Positions 52,349-62,100 of a DNA stretch of 64,000 nucleotides are shown piece by piece. The notes beneath the pieces were generated by a model, which saw only the letters and a list, made by a program, of their open reading frames with translations, did not search any database and was not told the DNA's origin. Made by a program: the position numbers and the translations under genes. This DNA comes from Isosphaera sp. (GTDB lineage Bacteria; Planctomycetota; Planctomycetia; Gemmatales; Gemmataceae): positions 113,957 through 177,956 of the forward strand of contig PNKH01000001.1 of assembly GCA_013822345.1 (NCBI GenBank), in the 5' to 3' direction. The number at the start of each line of letters is the position of its first letter. The stretch's first letter is position 1.

Positions 52349-52894
52349 GGCGGACCTCCGGTGCGCGGGCGTGCGCGGCGGAACGGCGGGGGCAGGGACG
52401 ACCTGGCCCGGCGGCGGGTGGGTGACGCGACCCGGGGGCGAAACTTGCGCGGGTCGCGCGGCGGGTGAACCGACCGTTCGCGGTCGTCACCCGGTCGGAA
52501 AGACCGTTCGGGGTTGGCGGGGCCGGTGTTCCGGGCCGGCCGCCCGACCCGGACGGAGGGGGCGGGATCGTCTGCTACACTGCCTCTCCAGTCCGCGGGC
52601 CCGGGGCGAGGGGGGGCCGGCGGGCGGGTTGTCGTCACCGGGTAGTTCCGTCGACCGGCGACCCATCTTACACCATCTCTGACTTGCAACCCGGGTGCCT
52701 GGTTCCCGGTTCCGAAGGACCCGACCCAACCCGCGACCTCTCATGCGGTTGTCACCACAAAAGTTTCCCGTGAAGGTTCGGACCGTGACCCGACTGCCCG
52801 CCCGACGGGCACCCCGGGCCCGAACCCGGGCGGGACGCCGCGGCCCGCCGGCGGTAGCATGGGCCCGTCACCCCGATTCCCGGGACACCATCCG
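52349..52894. other. 546-bp gap with no gene
   Basis: No open frame with the expected codon bias is present. A TACACT hexamer is at 52576-52581, like those before several genes, but no gene begins within 200 bases of it. The stretch 52635-52790 is lower in GC than its surroundings. It could hold an RNA or simply be the shared promoter region of the divergent genes. Nothing is firmly supported. Confidence 0.4.
52576..52581 (+). promoter_or_regulatory. Isolated -10-like TACACT
   Basis: The hexamer matches those at 5863 and 17908 but lies 314 bases before the next gene on this strand. It may drive a non-coding transcript or a long leader. Confidence 0.25.
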
Positions 52895-53956
52895 ATGGAC
52901 GAGTCGCCCCGACCCCCCACCCCCGACCCGTCCCCGGACGAGCCGCGACCGGCCGTGACGGCGGTCGCGGTCGCCGGGGTGCTGGTGGCGGCCGCCGCCG
53001 GGTGGTTCCTCCTCGAGCAACTCGCCCCGGTCGTCCGCCCGCTCCTGACGGCCGCCTTCCTCGCCTACGTCCTGATGCCGTACCACGTCCGGCTCCGCCG
53101 GCACGTCGGCACGTCGGCCTCGCTCGGGGTGCTGGCCGGGGTGACGGCGGTGCTGGTGGTGCTGCTCGGGCTGGTGGTGTACGCCAGCGTCCTGGACCTG
53201 GGCGACGACATGCCGTACCTGGAGGCGCGGGCGGTCGAGCTGGTCGGGGACGTGGAGCGGCTGGTCGGGGCCGACCCGGCGGCGGCCCGGCGGGACGCGG
53301 CGAAGCTGACCGACCTGCTGTACGCCGCGGCCCGCCGCCTCGCCAAGGTCGGGGCCGACGCCCTGGGGGAGGCGGTCCTGGTGGCCATGTACCTGCTGTT
53401 CCTGCTGGTCGAGGGGTCGCGGTTCCCGGACCGGGTGCGGCGGGCGTACTCCCCGGACCGGGCGGAGGAGATCCTGGCGGTGGCGGGCCAGGTGAGCGCG
53501 GCGATCGTCCACTACCTGCGGGCGAAGGTGCGGGCGAGCCTGCTGCTGGCCGTCCCGGTCGGGCTCGTCCTGTGGGCGTGCGGGGTGAAGTTCGCCGCCC
53601 TGTGGGCGGTGCTGACGTTCCTGTGCAACTTCATCCCGTACCTCGGCCCGATCCTCGCCTACGGGCTGCCGGTCGGGTTCGCGTTCCTGTGGTTCGGGGC
53701 GACCGCCCCGGCGGTGACGGCGGCCGCCTTGCTCCTGACCCTCCACGCCCTGTCGGCCGCGGTGGTCGAGCCGGTGATCGTCGGGAACGCGGTCGGGCTG
53801 AGCCCGCTGGTGCTGCTGGCGGCGCTCGGGTTCTGGGGGCTGCTGTGGGGGCTCCCGGGGATGTTCCTGGCCGTCCCGCTGGCGGCGGTGGCGGTGATCG
53901 TGATGGACCACTTCGCCGCCACCCGCCCGGTCGCCCGGCTGCTCCGCGGGGGGTGA
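52895..53956 (+). CDS. AI-2E family transporter
   Basis: 353 residues from the ATG at 52895. About seven hydrophobic segments are seen, with the family pattern LTAAFLAYVLMPYHVRLRR near the start, a soluble loop with GDVERLVGADPAAARRD, and later FLCNFIPYLGPILAYGLPVGF, VEPVIVGNAVGLSPLVLLAALGFWGLLWGLPGMFLAVPLAA. This last region is the signature of the UPF0118/AI-2E family, whose members export autoinducer-2 or, in other cases, act as sodium/proton exchangers. Substrate cannot be decided. It stands as a single gene. Confidence 0.88.
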   Translation: MDESPRPPTPDPSPDEPRPAVTAVAVAGVLVAAAAGWFLLEQLAPVVRPLLTAAFLAYVLMPYHVRLRRHVGTSASLGVLAGVTAVLVVLLGLVVYASVLDLGDDMPYLEARAVELVGDVERLVGADPAAARRDAAKLTDLLYAAARRLAKVGADALGEAVLVAMYLLFLLVEGSRFPDRVRRAYSPDRAEEILAVAGQVSAAIVHYLRAKVRASLLLAVPVGLVLWACGVKFAALWAVLTFLCNFIPYLGPILAYGLPVGFAFLWFGATAPAVTAAALLLTLHALSAAVVEPVIVGNAVGLSPLVLLAALGFWGLLWGLPGMFLAVPLAAVAVIVMDHFAATRPVARLLRGG

Positions 53957-53958
53957 GC

Positions 53959-54002
53959 GTCCGCCGCTTGCGGCGTAGCGCGCTACGCCGCAAGCGGCGG
54001 AC
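53959..54002. repeat. Loopless 44-base perfect palindrome
   Basis: GTCCGCCGCTTGCGGCGTAG begins the 22-base left arm (53959-53980), followed immediately by its exact inverse (53981-54002). It is three bases after the AI-2E gene stop. The absence of a loop makes it an extreme cruciform candidate. Confidence 0.92.
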
Positions 54003-54071
54003 CCGACACTGCCCGAAATGAAGACGACGGACCCGGGCGGCCGCCCCGGGGCATGTAGGGGTATCCGACCC

Positions 54072-54138
54072 GGGCGAGCCGGGAGCGTGAGCGACCGGAG
54101 GACACGTTCCTCCGGTCGCTCACGCTCCCGGCTCGCCC
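54072..54138. repeat. Inverted repeat, GCGTGAGCGACCGG family
   Basis: Perfect 31-base arms (54072-54102, 54108-54138) with a five-base loop. The arms are almost identical to those at 26919-26983. It lies just upstream of the lyase-like gene. Confidence 0.92.
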
Positions 54139-54160
54139 CGAACCACCCGGAGGAACGCAC

Positions 54161-55654
54161 GTGACCGCCCGCCTGGTCCCGCTCGTCCTGTTCTTCGCCC
54201 CTGCGGTCGCCGCGGCCGACGACTCGCCGTCCCGGGCCGAGGTGACCGCCGCCCTCCGGAAAGCGACTGCGTACTTCCACGGCACGGTCGCCGCCCGCGG
54301 CGGGTACGCCTGGGTGTCCAGCCCCGACGGCAAGCTCCGGCACGGCGAGGGGAACTGCGGCCCGGGGACCGTCTGGGTGCAGCCGCCCGGCACCCCGGCC
54401 GTCGGGCTGGCGTTCCTCGACGCGTTCGAGGCGACCGGGGACGAGGCCCACCTGAAGGCCGCGGCCGACGCCGCCCGGTGCCTGGCGAAGGGGCAGCTGC
54501 GGTCCGGCGGGTGGGGCTACCGGATCGAGTTCGACGCCCCCGGCCGGTCGGAGTTCGCCTACCGCGACGGGCCGAAGGGCGGCCGCGAGTTCACCCCGAA
54601 GACCCCGGCCCCCGGCGGGTGGGACGTGTGGCGGCAACGGCAGCACAAGGACGACATGACCGTCCTCGACGACGACACCACCCCCGCCGCCCTGCGGCTC
54701 CTGCTGCGCGTCGACGCCGCCCTGAAGGGGACGGACAAGGCGGTCCGCGACGCCGCGGCCTACGCCCTGGAGTCGGTGACCAACGCCCAGTACCCGATCG
54801 GGGCGTGGTCGCACAACTACGACCGGTTCCCGCCCGGCCCGGCGGACGAAAAGCACTATCCGGTGAAGCCGGCGAGTTACCCGGAGAAGTGGTCGCGCAC
54901 CTGGACGAAGGACTTCACCGGGTGCTACATGCTGAACGACCGGATCACGCAGAACGTGATCGCGACGCTGGTCGTGGCCCACCGCACGACCGGGGACGCG
55001 AAGCACCTGGCGGCGGCCGAGCGCGGCGGGCGGTTCCTCCTGCTGGCGCAGATGCCCGACCCGCAGCCGGCGTGGTGCCAGCAGTACGACCGGGACATGC
55101 GGCCGGTGTGGGACCGGAAGTTCGAGCCGCCGGCGATCACCGGGCTGGAGTCGCAGGACGTGCTGGAGACGCTGCTGCTCCTGTACCGGGCGACCGGGAA
55201 GAAGGAGTACCTGGAGCCGGTGCCGAAGGCGGTCGCGTACCTGAAGAAGGGGCTGCTCGCGGACGGCACGGTGGCCCGGTTCTACGAGCTGCAGACGAAC
55301 AAGCCTCTGTTCTTCACCAAGGACTACAAGCTGACGTACGAGGCGGACGGGGTGCCGGCGCACTACGGGTTCGCGTTCCCGTCGCGGCTCGGGGCGATCG
55401 ACGCCGAGTACCGGCGGCTGGCGGCGCTGAAGCCGGGCGAGCCGCGGGAGAAGCCGGCCGCGGCGGGCCAGGAGTTGGCCGGGGCGGTGCGGAAGGCGCT
55501 GGCGGCGCAGGACGCCCGCGGGGCGTGGGCCGAGCCGGGGGTGGTCCGCGACGCCGACGGCCGGAAGGTGACCCCGGCGGGCGGGGTGGTATCGTCGCAG
55601 ACGTTCGTCGACCACGTCGGCACCCTGTGCCGGTACCTGGCCGCGACGAAGTGA
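54161..55654 (+). CDS. Secreted pectate lyase-like alpha-toroid protein
   Basis: 497 residues from a GTG with GGAGG upstream and a signal peptide (VPLVLFFAPAVAAADD). The body reads EVTAALRKATAYFHGTVAARGGYAWV, then DAFEATGDEAHLKAAADAARCLAKGQLRSGGWGYRIEFD and MTVLDDDTTPAALRLLLRVD, features that fit the (alpha/alpha) toroid of the PL10 pectate-lyase family; later repeats include VLETLLLLYRATGKKEYLEP. The catalytic residues could not be confirmed by eye, so the enzyme activity is tentative. It belongs to the glycan-degrading set of the window. Confidence 0.62.
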   Translation: MTARLVPLVLFFAPAVAAADDSPSRAEVTAALRKATAYFHGTVAARGGYAWVSSPDGKLRHGEGNCGPGTVWVQPPGTPAVGLAFLDAFEATGDEAHLKAAADAARCLAKGQLRSGGWGYRIEFDAPGRSEFAYRDGPKGGREFTPKTPAPGGWDVWRQRQHKDDMTVLDDDTTPAALRLLLRVDAALKGTDKAVRDAAAYALESVTNAQYPIGAWSHNYDRFPPGPADEKHYPVKPASYPEKWSRTWTKDFTGCYMLNDRITQNVIATLVVAHRTTGDAKHLAAAERGGRFLLLAQMPDPQPAWCQQYDRDMRPVWDRKFEPPAITGLESQDVLETLLLLYRATGKKEYLEPVPKAVAYLKKGLLADGTVARFYELQTNKPLFFTKDYKLTYEADGVPAHYGFAFPSRLGAIDAEYRRLAALKPGEPREKPAAAGQELAGAVRKALAAQDARGAWAEPGVVRDADGRKVTPAGGVVSSQTFVDHVGTLCRYLAATK

Positions 55655-55691
55655 CGCGGGGTCGGCCGCACGCCGGGTGTTCCGCCGACGC

Positions 55692-55856
55692 CCGCCAGGG
55701 GTTGCGCTCCGGCCCTGGCGGGCCTGCACTCCACCCCCGGCTACACGCGGTCGTCCCTCCGGGACTACAACTTGGTTCTCAGCCGCGGAGCGGCGTCGGA
55801 GTGTAGCCGGGGGTGGAGGCACCGCCCGCTTCGGGCGGGGCCGCAACCCCTGGCGG
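55692..55856. repeat. Nested palindromic repeat, copy B
   Basis: Copy 2 of 3. The outer arms CCGCCAGGGGTTGCG and CGCAACCCCTGGCGG match perfectly; the inner arms CTCCACCCCCGGCTAC and GTAGCCGGGGGTGGAG also match. A third hairpin (CACCGCCCGC / GCGGG) lies between right arms. It occupies the middle of the 357-bp gap between the lyase-like and HEAT genes; nothing else is supported there. Confidence 0.88.
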
Positions 55857-56011
55857 CCTACGGCGGGGGCGGAGCGCGACCCCCACCGCTCCACCTTCCC
55901 CATCTTCCGCCGGCTCCCGCCGCCGCCGCCGATCCCCGCTCAACCCGCCCGACCCGGCCGGCCGATCCTACCGCAGGCACGGAAGCCCCTCGGTACGGAA
56001 CGGAGTCTGCC

Positions 56012-57124
56012 ATGGCGCGGTGGTATCGGAAGCGGTGGGCGTGGGCCGTCCTGGTCGGCGCCACCGCGGTCGGCGGGCTGACCCCGGCCGGGTGGGGCAC
56101 GGACGCCCCCCCGGCCCCGCCCAAGGTCGGGGACGTGATCAGCCTGAAGTTCCGGGACGGCCCGGACCGCCAGGTGAAGGTCGTCAAGACGGAGAAGCAG
56201 CCGGACGGGTCGTACCTGTCCGAGGTGAAGGACACCAAGTCCGGGGAGACGTTCACCCTGGTCGACCGGCCCGGGGACGCCCCGCCGCCCCCCGCCGGGG
56301 CGAAGACGGCCGAGCCAACGAAGGACGCCGCCAAGGCGAAGCCCGCGGCCGCCAAGGAGATGCCGGCCGACCCGGCGAAGGACCGCAAGCCGCTCGTCCC
56401 GGCGCTGGCGAAGCCGGGCACTCCGGAGCCGGAGCCGGAAAAGCCCGGCCTCCTGAAGCGGCTGTTCGGGCGGAAGCCCGCGACCCCGCCGGCCCCCGCG
56501 GCGACGACCACATCCAGGCCGCCGGCCCCGGCCGCCCCGCCCGCCCCGGCCCTCCCGCCGGCGGTCCGCCCGACCCCGGCCCCGGTCGCCCCGCCGGTGG
56601 TCGGCGGGACGGGTGAGCCGCCGCGGGTGATGCCGGCCCGGCCGCTCCCGCCGGTGGTCCCGGTCGCCCCGCCGGCGCCCGCCCCGCTCCCGACCATCCC
56701 GACCGGGCCGGCCGGGCTGCCGCCGATCCCGGTCGCCCCGGGCGGGGTGTCGGCCGCGGCCCCGGCGGTCGTCCCGGCCGGCCGGACGGTGGCCGCCGCT
56801 GCCGACCCGGTGGTCGTGAACGAGATCCGGCCGTTCGTGGAGGTGCTGAAGACGGAGGCGTCGCCGGGGCTGCGGCTGCAGGCGGTGCGGGGGTTGTCCG
56901 GGTGCCGGCACGCGACCACCGACGTGGTCAAGGGGGTGCTGTTCAAGGCGGCGGCGGAGGACGGGCACCCGGCCGTCCGGGCGTGCTGCGTGCGGGAGCT
57001 GTGCGCCCTCGGGTACCACGACCCGGCGTTCCTGACGCACCTGACCCACGCGAGCGCCGACCCGGACCCGGGGGTGCGGGCGGCGGCCAAGGAGGCGCTG
57101 GCGAAGCTGACCCGGCGGGAGTGA
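56012..57124 (+). CDS. Exported proline-rich HEAT-repeat protein
   Basis: 370 residues. The N-terminal hydrophobic stretch (WAWAVLVGATAVGGLTPAGWG) is a signal or anchor. Residues about 35-90 hold a small beta domain (VISLKFRDGPDRQVKVVKTEK). A long proline/alanine-rich linker (about 90-265) follows. The last 100 residues have HEAT-type helices (PFVEVLKTEASPGLRLQAVRGLSGCRHATT and GHPAVRACCVRELCALGYHD). The linker likely spans the periplasm or wall, with the HEAT part binding a partner. It is followed 82 bp later by fabI. CGGAG precedes the ATG. Confidence 0.75.
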   Translation: MARWYRKRWAWAVLVGATAVGGLTPAGWGTDAPPAPPKVGDVISLKFRDGPDRQVKVVKTEKQPDGSYLSEVKDTKSGETFTLVDRPGDAPPPPAGAKTAEPTKDAAKAKPAAAKEMPADPAKDRKPLVPALAKPGTPEPEPEKPGLLKRLFGRKPATPPAPAATTTSRPPAPAAPPAPALPPAVRPTPAPVAPPVVGGTGEPPRVMPARPLPPVVPVAPPAPAPLPTIPTGPAGLPPIPVAPGGVSAAAPAVVPAGRTVAAAADPVVVNEIRPFVEVLKTEASPGLRLQAVRGLSGCRHATTDVVKGVLFKAAAEDGHPAVRACCVRELCALGYHDPAFLTHLTHASADPDPGVRAAAKEALAKLTRRE

Positions 57125-57206
57125 CGGCCGGCCCACCGGCGGATCGATACAACGGCACGCGGACCGCTGGTCCGCGTGCCGTTCACCGTTCCCGGAGGAC
57201 CCGACC

Positions 57207-58088
57207 ATGACCGCCATCGACCTGTCCGGCAAGATCGCCCTGGTGACCGGGGTCGGGGACAACGAGGGGTTCGCCTGGGCGATCGCCAAGGGGCTCCGGG
57301 CGGCCGGGGCGCGGATCGTCCTGGCCTGCCAGCCGAACCGGATGAACATCGTGGACGGGAACCTGACCCGGGACATGGACCGGGACAGCCGGCTCCTCCC
57401 GGACGGGTCGGAGTTCAGGCCGGAGAAGGTGGTCCCGTGCGACTCCGCCTTCGACACCATGGCCGACGTGCCGGAGGAGGTGCGGACGAACCGCCGGTAC
57501 GCCGCGTACTCGGAGTACTCGATCCAGGGGACGGTCGACGCGGTCGGCAAGGAGTTCGGCGGGATCGACGTCCTGGTGCACGCGGTCGCGTTCAGCCGGG
57601 AGATCACGAAGCCGCTGATCGAGACGAGCCGGAAGGGGTACCACGAGGCGATGGGGGTGTCGGCGTACTCGCTCGTGAGCATGGTCCGGGCGGCGGCCCC
57701 GCACATGGCCGGGCGGCCGGGCGGGGGGAGCGTGGTCGGGCTGACGTACGTGGCCGGGGAGCGGGTGGTGCCGCACTACGGCGGGGGGATGGGGACGTGC
57801 AAGGCGGCGCTGCAGATGGACGCGAAGCAGCTGGCCTGGTTCGTGGGGGACCGGAACATCCGGGTGAACCTGATCTCGGCCGGGCCGTTCGCGAGCCGGG
57901 CGGCGCGGGCGATCAACCCGGACTTCGACAAGCTGATCGCGCACGCGGCGGAGCACTCGCCGCTGCGGCGGCCGATCACGGCGGAGGAGGTGGCGGACGC
58001 GACGGTGTACCTGTGCAGCCCGCTGGCGGGCGCGGTGACCGGGCAGGTGCTGTACGTCGACTGCGGGTACAACATCATGGGGACGTGA
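57207..58088 (+). CDS. fabI: Enoyl-[acyl-carrier-protein] reductase, plant/chlamydia type
   Basis: 293 residues, longer than the 262 of the E. coli type. It has the Rossmann start DLSGKIALVTGVGDNEGFAWAIAK, an insertion around residues 45-105 (RDMDRDSRLLPDGSEFRPEK) found in the plant and chlamydial enzymes, and VHAVAFSREITKPL. The catalytic pair is Y191 and K199 in YGGGMGTCKAAL, followed by RVNLISAGPFASRAA. It reduces enoyl-ACP with NADH in the last step of fatty acid elongation. Confidence 0.92.
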   Translation: MTAIDLSGKIALVTGVGDNEGFAWAIAKGLRAAGARIVLACQPNRMNIVDGNLTRDMDRDSRLLPDGSEFRPEKVVPCDSAFDTMADVPEEVRTNRRYAAYSEYSIQGTVDAVGKEFGGIDVLVHAVAFSREITKPLIETSRKGYHEAMGVSAYSLVSMVRAAAPHMAGRPGGGSVVGLTYVAGERVVPHYGGGMGTCKAALQMDAKQLAWFVGDRNIRVNLISAGPFASRAARAINPDFDKLIAHAAEHSPLRRPITAEEVADATVYLCSPLAGAVTGQVLYVDCGYNIMGT

Positions 58089-58142
58089 CCCGCCGGAGCC
58101 GCCCCGGCCCGGCGGCGCGACCGCCGCCGGCCCGGGCGCCGG

Positions 58143-59006
58143 TCACTTCAGCTTCGCCGTCCCCTCGATCACGATCGGGCCGGACACCACGATGTCCGCC
58201 TTCACCCCGTCCATGTCGATCTTGCCGGACATCTTTACCTTCCCCTCCGCCTTGTCCCGCACGTCCACCCCGGTCTTCAGCGACCGCCACGTCAGCCCCT
58301 TCACGTCCAGTTCGATCGCCAGGTCGCCCTCGTCCTCCTTCGCCACCCCGGTGATCTTCCCGGACGACTCGACCACCGCGCACTCCTCCCCGTCCACGTC
58401 CTCGACCCGGAGGAACTTCAGCTTCATCTTCCCCTTCAGGTCGGAGATCGCCCCGCCGAGGAGCCGCTGGAGGACGGCCGCGTCCACCTCCCACTCGTGC
58501 CCGACCTTCACCTTCCCCGGCGGGTACAGGTCGTCCTCGTTCTCCGGCCCGACCCGCTTGTCCAGCTCCTTCTGCTGCTTCTCGGTCGGCTTGTTGTCCA
58601 CCAGCCGGTGCTTCCACTTCCCCGGCCCGGTCCGCTCGCTGACGATCACCTCCCCGTGCAGGTCCCCCTTCTTCGACTCCTTCATCTCCTGCCCGAACAC
58701 CGACAGGACGGTGTCCGCCTCGTCCTTCACCACCCGGGTCTGGGCCTTGGTCACCTGCCGGCCGTCGACCGCCAGCACCTTCACCTCCTCCTCGGTCGTC
58801 TCGACCAGGGTCTGCTTCCCGTCGATCGTCTGGCCGGCCGCCTTCAGGGTGACGTCCGCCCCCTTGATGGTCGACTTCTTCTTCGACACGACAGTCTTCT
58901 TCTCCGTCGGGGCCGGGCCACGGAGGTCGTACGTCTTGTCGTCCGCCGGCCCGGGGCCGGCCGCCAGGACCGCCGCCAGCCCGCCCGCCCACATCAGCCC
59001 GCGCAT
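58143..59006 (-). CDS. Secreted protein of unknown function
   Basis: 287 residues with a signal peptide (MWAGGLAAVLAAGPGPADD) and GGAAGGAG upstream. The remainder is a beta-rich, charged protein (VVSKKKSTIKGADVTLKAAGQTIDGKQTLVETTEEEVKVL, then VKVGHEWEVDAAVLQRLLGG and ECAVVESSGKI). No known domain could be named; a similar layout is seen in planctomycete exported lipid- or polymer-binding-type proteins. It is convergent with fabI and lies just downstream of a palindrome. Confidence 0.7.
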   Translation of the reverse strand: MRGLMWAGGLAAVLAAGPGPADDKTYDLRGPAPTEKKTVVSKKKSTIKGADVTLKAAGQTIDGKQTLVETTEEEVKVLAVDGRQVTKAQTRVVKDEADTVLSVFGQEMKESKKGDLHGEVIVSERTGPGKWKHRLVDNKPTEKQQKELDKRVGPENEDDLYPPGKVKVGHEWEVDAAVLQRLLGGAISDLKGKMKLKFLRVEDVDGEECAVVESSGKITGVAKEDEGDLAIELDVKGLTWRSLKTGVDVRDKAEGKVKMSGKIDMDGVKADIVVSGPIVIEGTAKLK

Positions 59007-59080
59007 CGGAGTCTCCTTCCGGGAAGTGTCGCAGCCCCCGCCATCATCCGTATTCGCCGCCGACGGGGCAACCTTCTTTG

Positions 59081-59147
59081 GCGAACCGCGACCGTCAGGG
59101 AGCGGGTGTCGGCGCCCCGCACCCGCTCCCTGACGGTCGCGGTTCGC
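59081..59147. repeat. Inverted repeat, GCGAACCGCGACCGTC family
   Basis: Perfect 28-base arms (59081-59108, 59120-59147) with an 11-base loop, between the secreted protein gene and the heme protein gene. The same arms, inverted in order, form the palindrome at 33721-33786. Confidence 0.92.
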
Positions 59148-59166
59148 CCGGCCGGGTCACTCCGGG

Positions 59167-62100
59167 TCATTTCGGCCGCTGGCTCAGCAGGTACGCCGCC
59201 AGGTGGGCGAACTCGGCCTCCGGGATCACGTCCCCGAAGTTCGCCGGCATCGGGGACAGCATCGTCTCCCGGTTGGCGGCGATCTCCGCGGTCGGGACGC
59301 GGACCTCCTTCCCCTCCCCGTCGGCGACCACCAGCACCTCGCCCTCGACCCGCAGCATCAGCCCGGTCACCGTCTTCTCGTCCTTGGTGGTGATGACCCG
59401 GGCCCGGAACGCCAGGTCGACGTTCCGGTTCGGGTCGAGGGTGTCTTCGAGGAGGCGTTCGAGGCCGCGGACCCCGATGCCGTCGAGCTGCGGGGCGATC
59501 TTCCCGCCCTGGTCGGCGATCCGGTGGCAGGCGGCGCAGTGCTTGGCGAACAGCTTCGCCCCGGCCTCCACGTCCGGCTTCGCCGACGCGAACGCCGCCG
59601 CCCGCTTCTTGATGAGGTCGGCGAGGCGGGCGTCGAGCGGCGGGAGCCCCTTGGTCAGCACCGCGACCTGCTGGTCGAGGTCGGCGACCTTCGCGGCCCG
59701 GAGCCGTTCGAGGATGACCTTCTCCTGGAGGAGCCGGGCCGGGGCCTTGCCGATCCGGACGGCGTTGAGGAGGTCGTCGGCGCCGCCCGGGGTGCCGGCG
59801 AGGGCGGTCCCGACGGTGACGGCCAGGCGGTACGGGGCGTCCTTGAGGGCGTCCCGGGCGTCGAGCCGGGCCTCCCGGTTGTCAGACGCGGCGAACGAGA
59901 CCAGGATGCCGTTCCGGACCGCCTCGGGCGTCACCGGGTCCCGGAGCGTGACGGACCCGAACTTCCTGCCGGTGGCCTGGTCGTACCGCATCAGGACCTG
60001 AGCGGACGCGACCCGGAGGTCCGGGTCGGCCTTGGGCATGAGGAGCACCTGGGCGAGTCGGGCGATGCCGTTGCCGCGGGGCTTCAGGTCGGCCGGCTGC
60101 GTCACGACCCCCGGGACCGCGAGCAGCACCCGAATGGCCGCCAGCATCCGCTTGGCCTCGGCGGCGGTCGGCAACGACTCGAACTCGCCGCACGCGGTGA
60201 TCTCGGCCTCGGCGGCGTTCAGGGCGTCCATCGCCAGAGGGCCGGTGAGGCGGTCGCCGGCCGCCGACAGGCCCCGGAGAGCGGCCAGCAGTGCTTCGGG
60301 CTGGAACGGGTCGCGGCCCGGCTTGGTCAGGGCCAAGACGATCTCGACGCGGGTCCGGCCGTCGCCGTACCGCACCGCGTGCTCGGCCGCGGCGGGCGAC
60401 CGGTCGGGGGCGAGCGTCTTGGCCGCGAGCTGCGAGAGGAGGTACGCGGCGGCCCGCCCGGACGGGATCGCGACCGCCACCTCGGCGTAGATCGGGTCGA
60501 AGCCTTCGCGGAGCTTCTCGGCGTCCTCGAACGGCGGCCACGCCTTCGCGTCGTCCCGGAGGCAGTTCCGTAGGGCGATCCGGGCGGCGTGCCGCAGGTG
60601 GGTGTCGTCCGGGCCGACGGCCTTCAGCAGGTCGACCAGCGCGGGGGCGTACGCGGCCCGCGGCCGGCCGGCCACGAACTCGGCCACCGCCCGGGCGACG
60701 TGCGGGTCGGCGGCCGCCAGCTTCTGCACCACCCGGTCGGCCGGGTCGCGGCCGCCCCGCTCCCACTCGTCGGTCGCCCGGTCGACCCGGTAGGCGTGGC
60801 TCTGCACCAGCGGCCGGCCGGCGTGGTCGGCCCGCTTCGCGCTGTGGCCCTTCTGCCCCCAGGCACGAACCTCGTCCACCCACAGCCGGTGGGCGGCGTA
60901 CACGTCGCTCGGTTCGTCCCGGGCCCGCATGTCCTCCGCACGGTGGATCGCCTGGTTCGTCGCCGCCAGCCGCACCGCCAGGTTCGGGTGACCGAGCAGT
61001 TCGTCCAGCGCCGCAGGCTTCGCGGTCGTGAGGTCCGTGTAGGCGAACTTCGGGCCGACCGTCGCTGACGCTTCCGGCTCGGACTTGCCCTTCCACACCA
61101 CCCGCCACAGCCGGCCGCGGTCCTTGTCCCGGCCGGGGTAGGTCAGCGGCACCTCGTAGTGGCCGATGATCTTGTTGTAAAAGTCGGCGACGTACAGCGC
61201 CCCGTCCGGCCCGAGCTTCAGGTCGACCGGGCGGAACCACCGGTCGGTGCTCGTCAGGAAGTCCGGCAGTTCCTTCGCCACCGGCGACGCGCCCCGCCAC
61301 TCGATCCGGTCGAAGTTGATCCGGTTCGTCACCACGTTCCCGACGAACACGCACCCGCAGTAGTCCTTCGGGAAGTGGTCCGCGTCGTACCACGTCACCC
61401 CGCACAGCCCGGTGCTGCCGTGGTCGTGCTTCGTCACGTGCGGGCCGAACCCGAGGCCGTCGTGCGGCTTCCCGAAGCTGTCGTAGTACGCCCCCGGGAT
61501 CAGCTGCGTCACCGGCTTCGAGTGGCAGTCGGCGGTGTACAGGTTGAACCACGGGTCGACGGCCATGCCGAACGGGTTCACCTGCCCGCGGGTGTACACC
61601 TCGATCCGGGACCCGTCCGGGCGGAACCGGAACGTGTGCCCGGACTGCATCTTCACCTCGTGCCCGTCCTTCCCCTTCACCGTGCTCTCGTTCTTGAACC
61701 CGTGGCAGGCGTACACCCACCCGTCCGGCATCAGGGTGAACGAGTTCGTCATCCCGTGCGTGTCGACCGACCCGAACCCGGTGAACAGCACCTCCGGCGG
61801 CCCGTCCGCCTTCCCGTCGGCGTCCGCGTCCGTGTACTTGCGGATCTCCCCGACGCTCGACACGATGACGGACTTGCAGTCCGGCAGCGGCAGCACGCCG
61901 ATCGGGATGTTCAGGTCGCTGGTGAAGGTCTGAACCTTCCGGGCCTTGCCGGTCGCCGGGTCGAAGTCGGAGAGGACGAACAGCTTGTCGGTCGCCTTGC
62001 CGGGCTCGGCGGCGAACGGGTAGTGGTACGAGGTGGTGACCCAGAGCCGGCCCTTCGCGTCCCACGCCATCTGCATCGGCTTCTGGATGTCGGGCTCGCT

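Noticed and set aside
52465..52773. Open frame of 102 codons in the gap before the AI-2E gene
   Set aside because: No coding bias at third positions, no ribosome-binding site and no recognisable domain.
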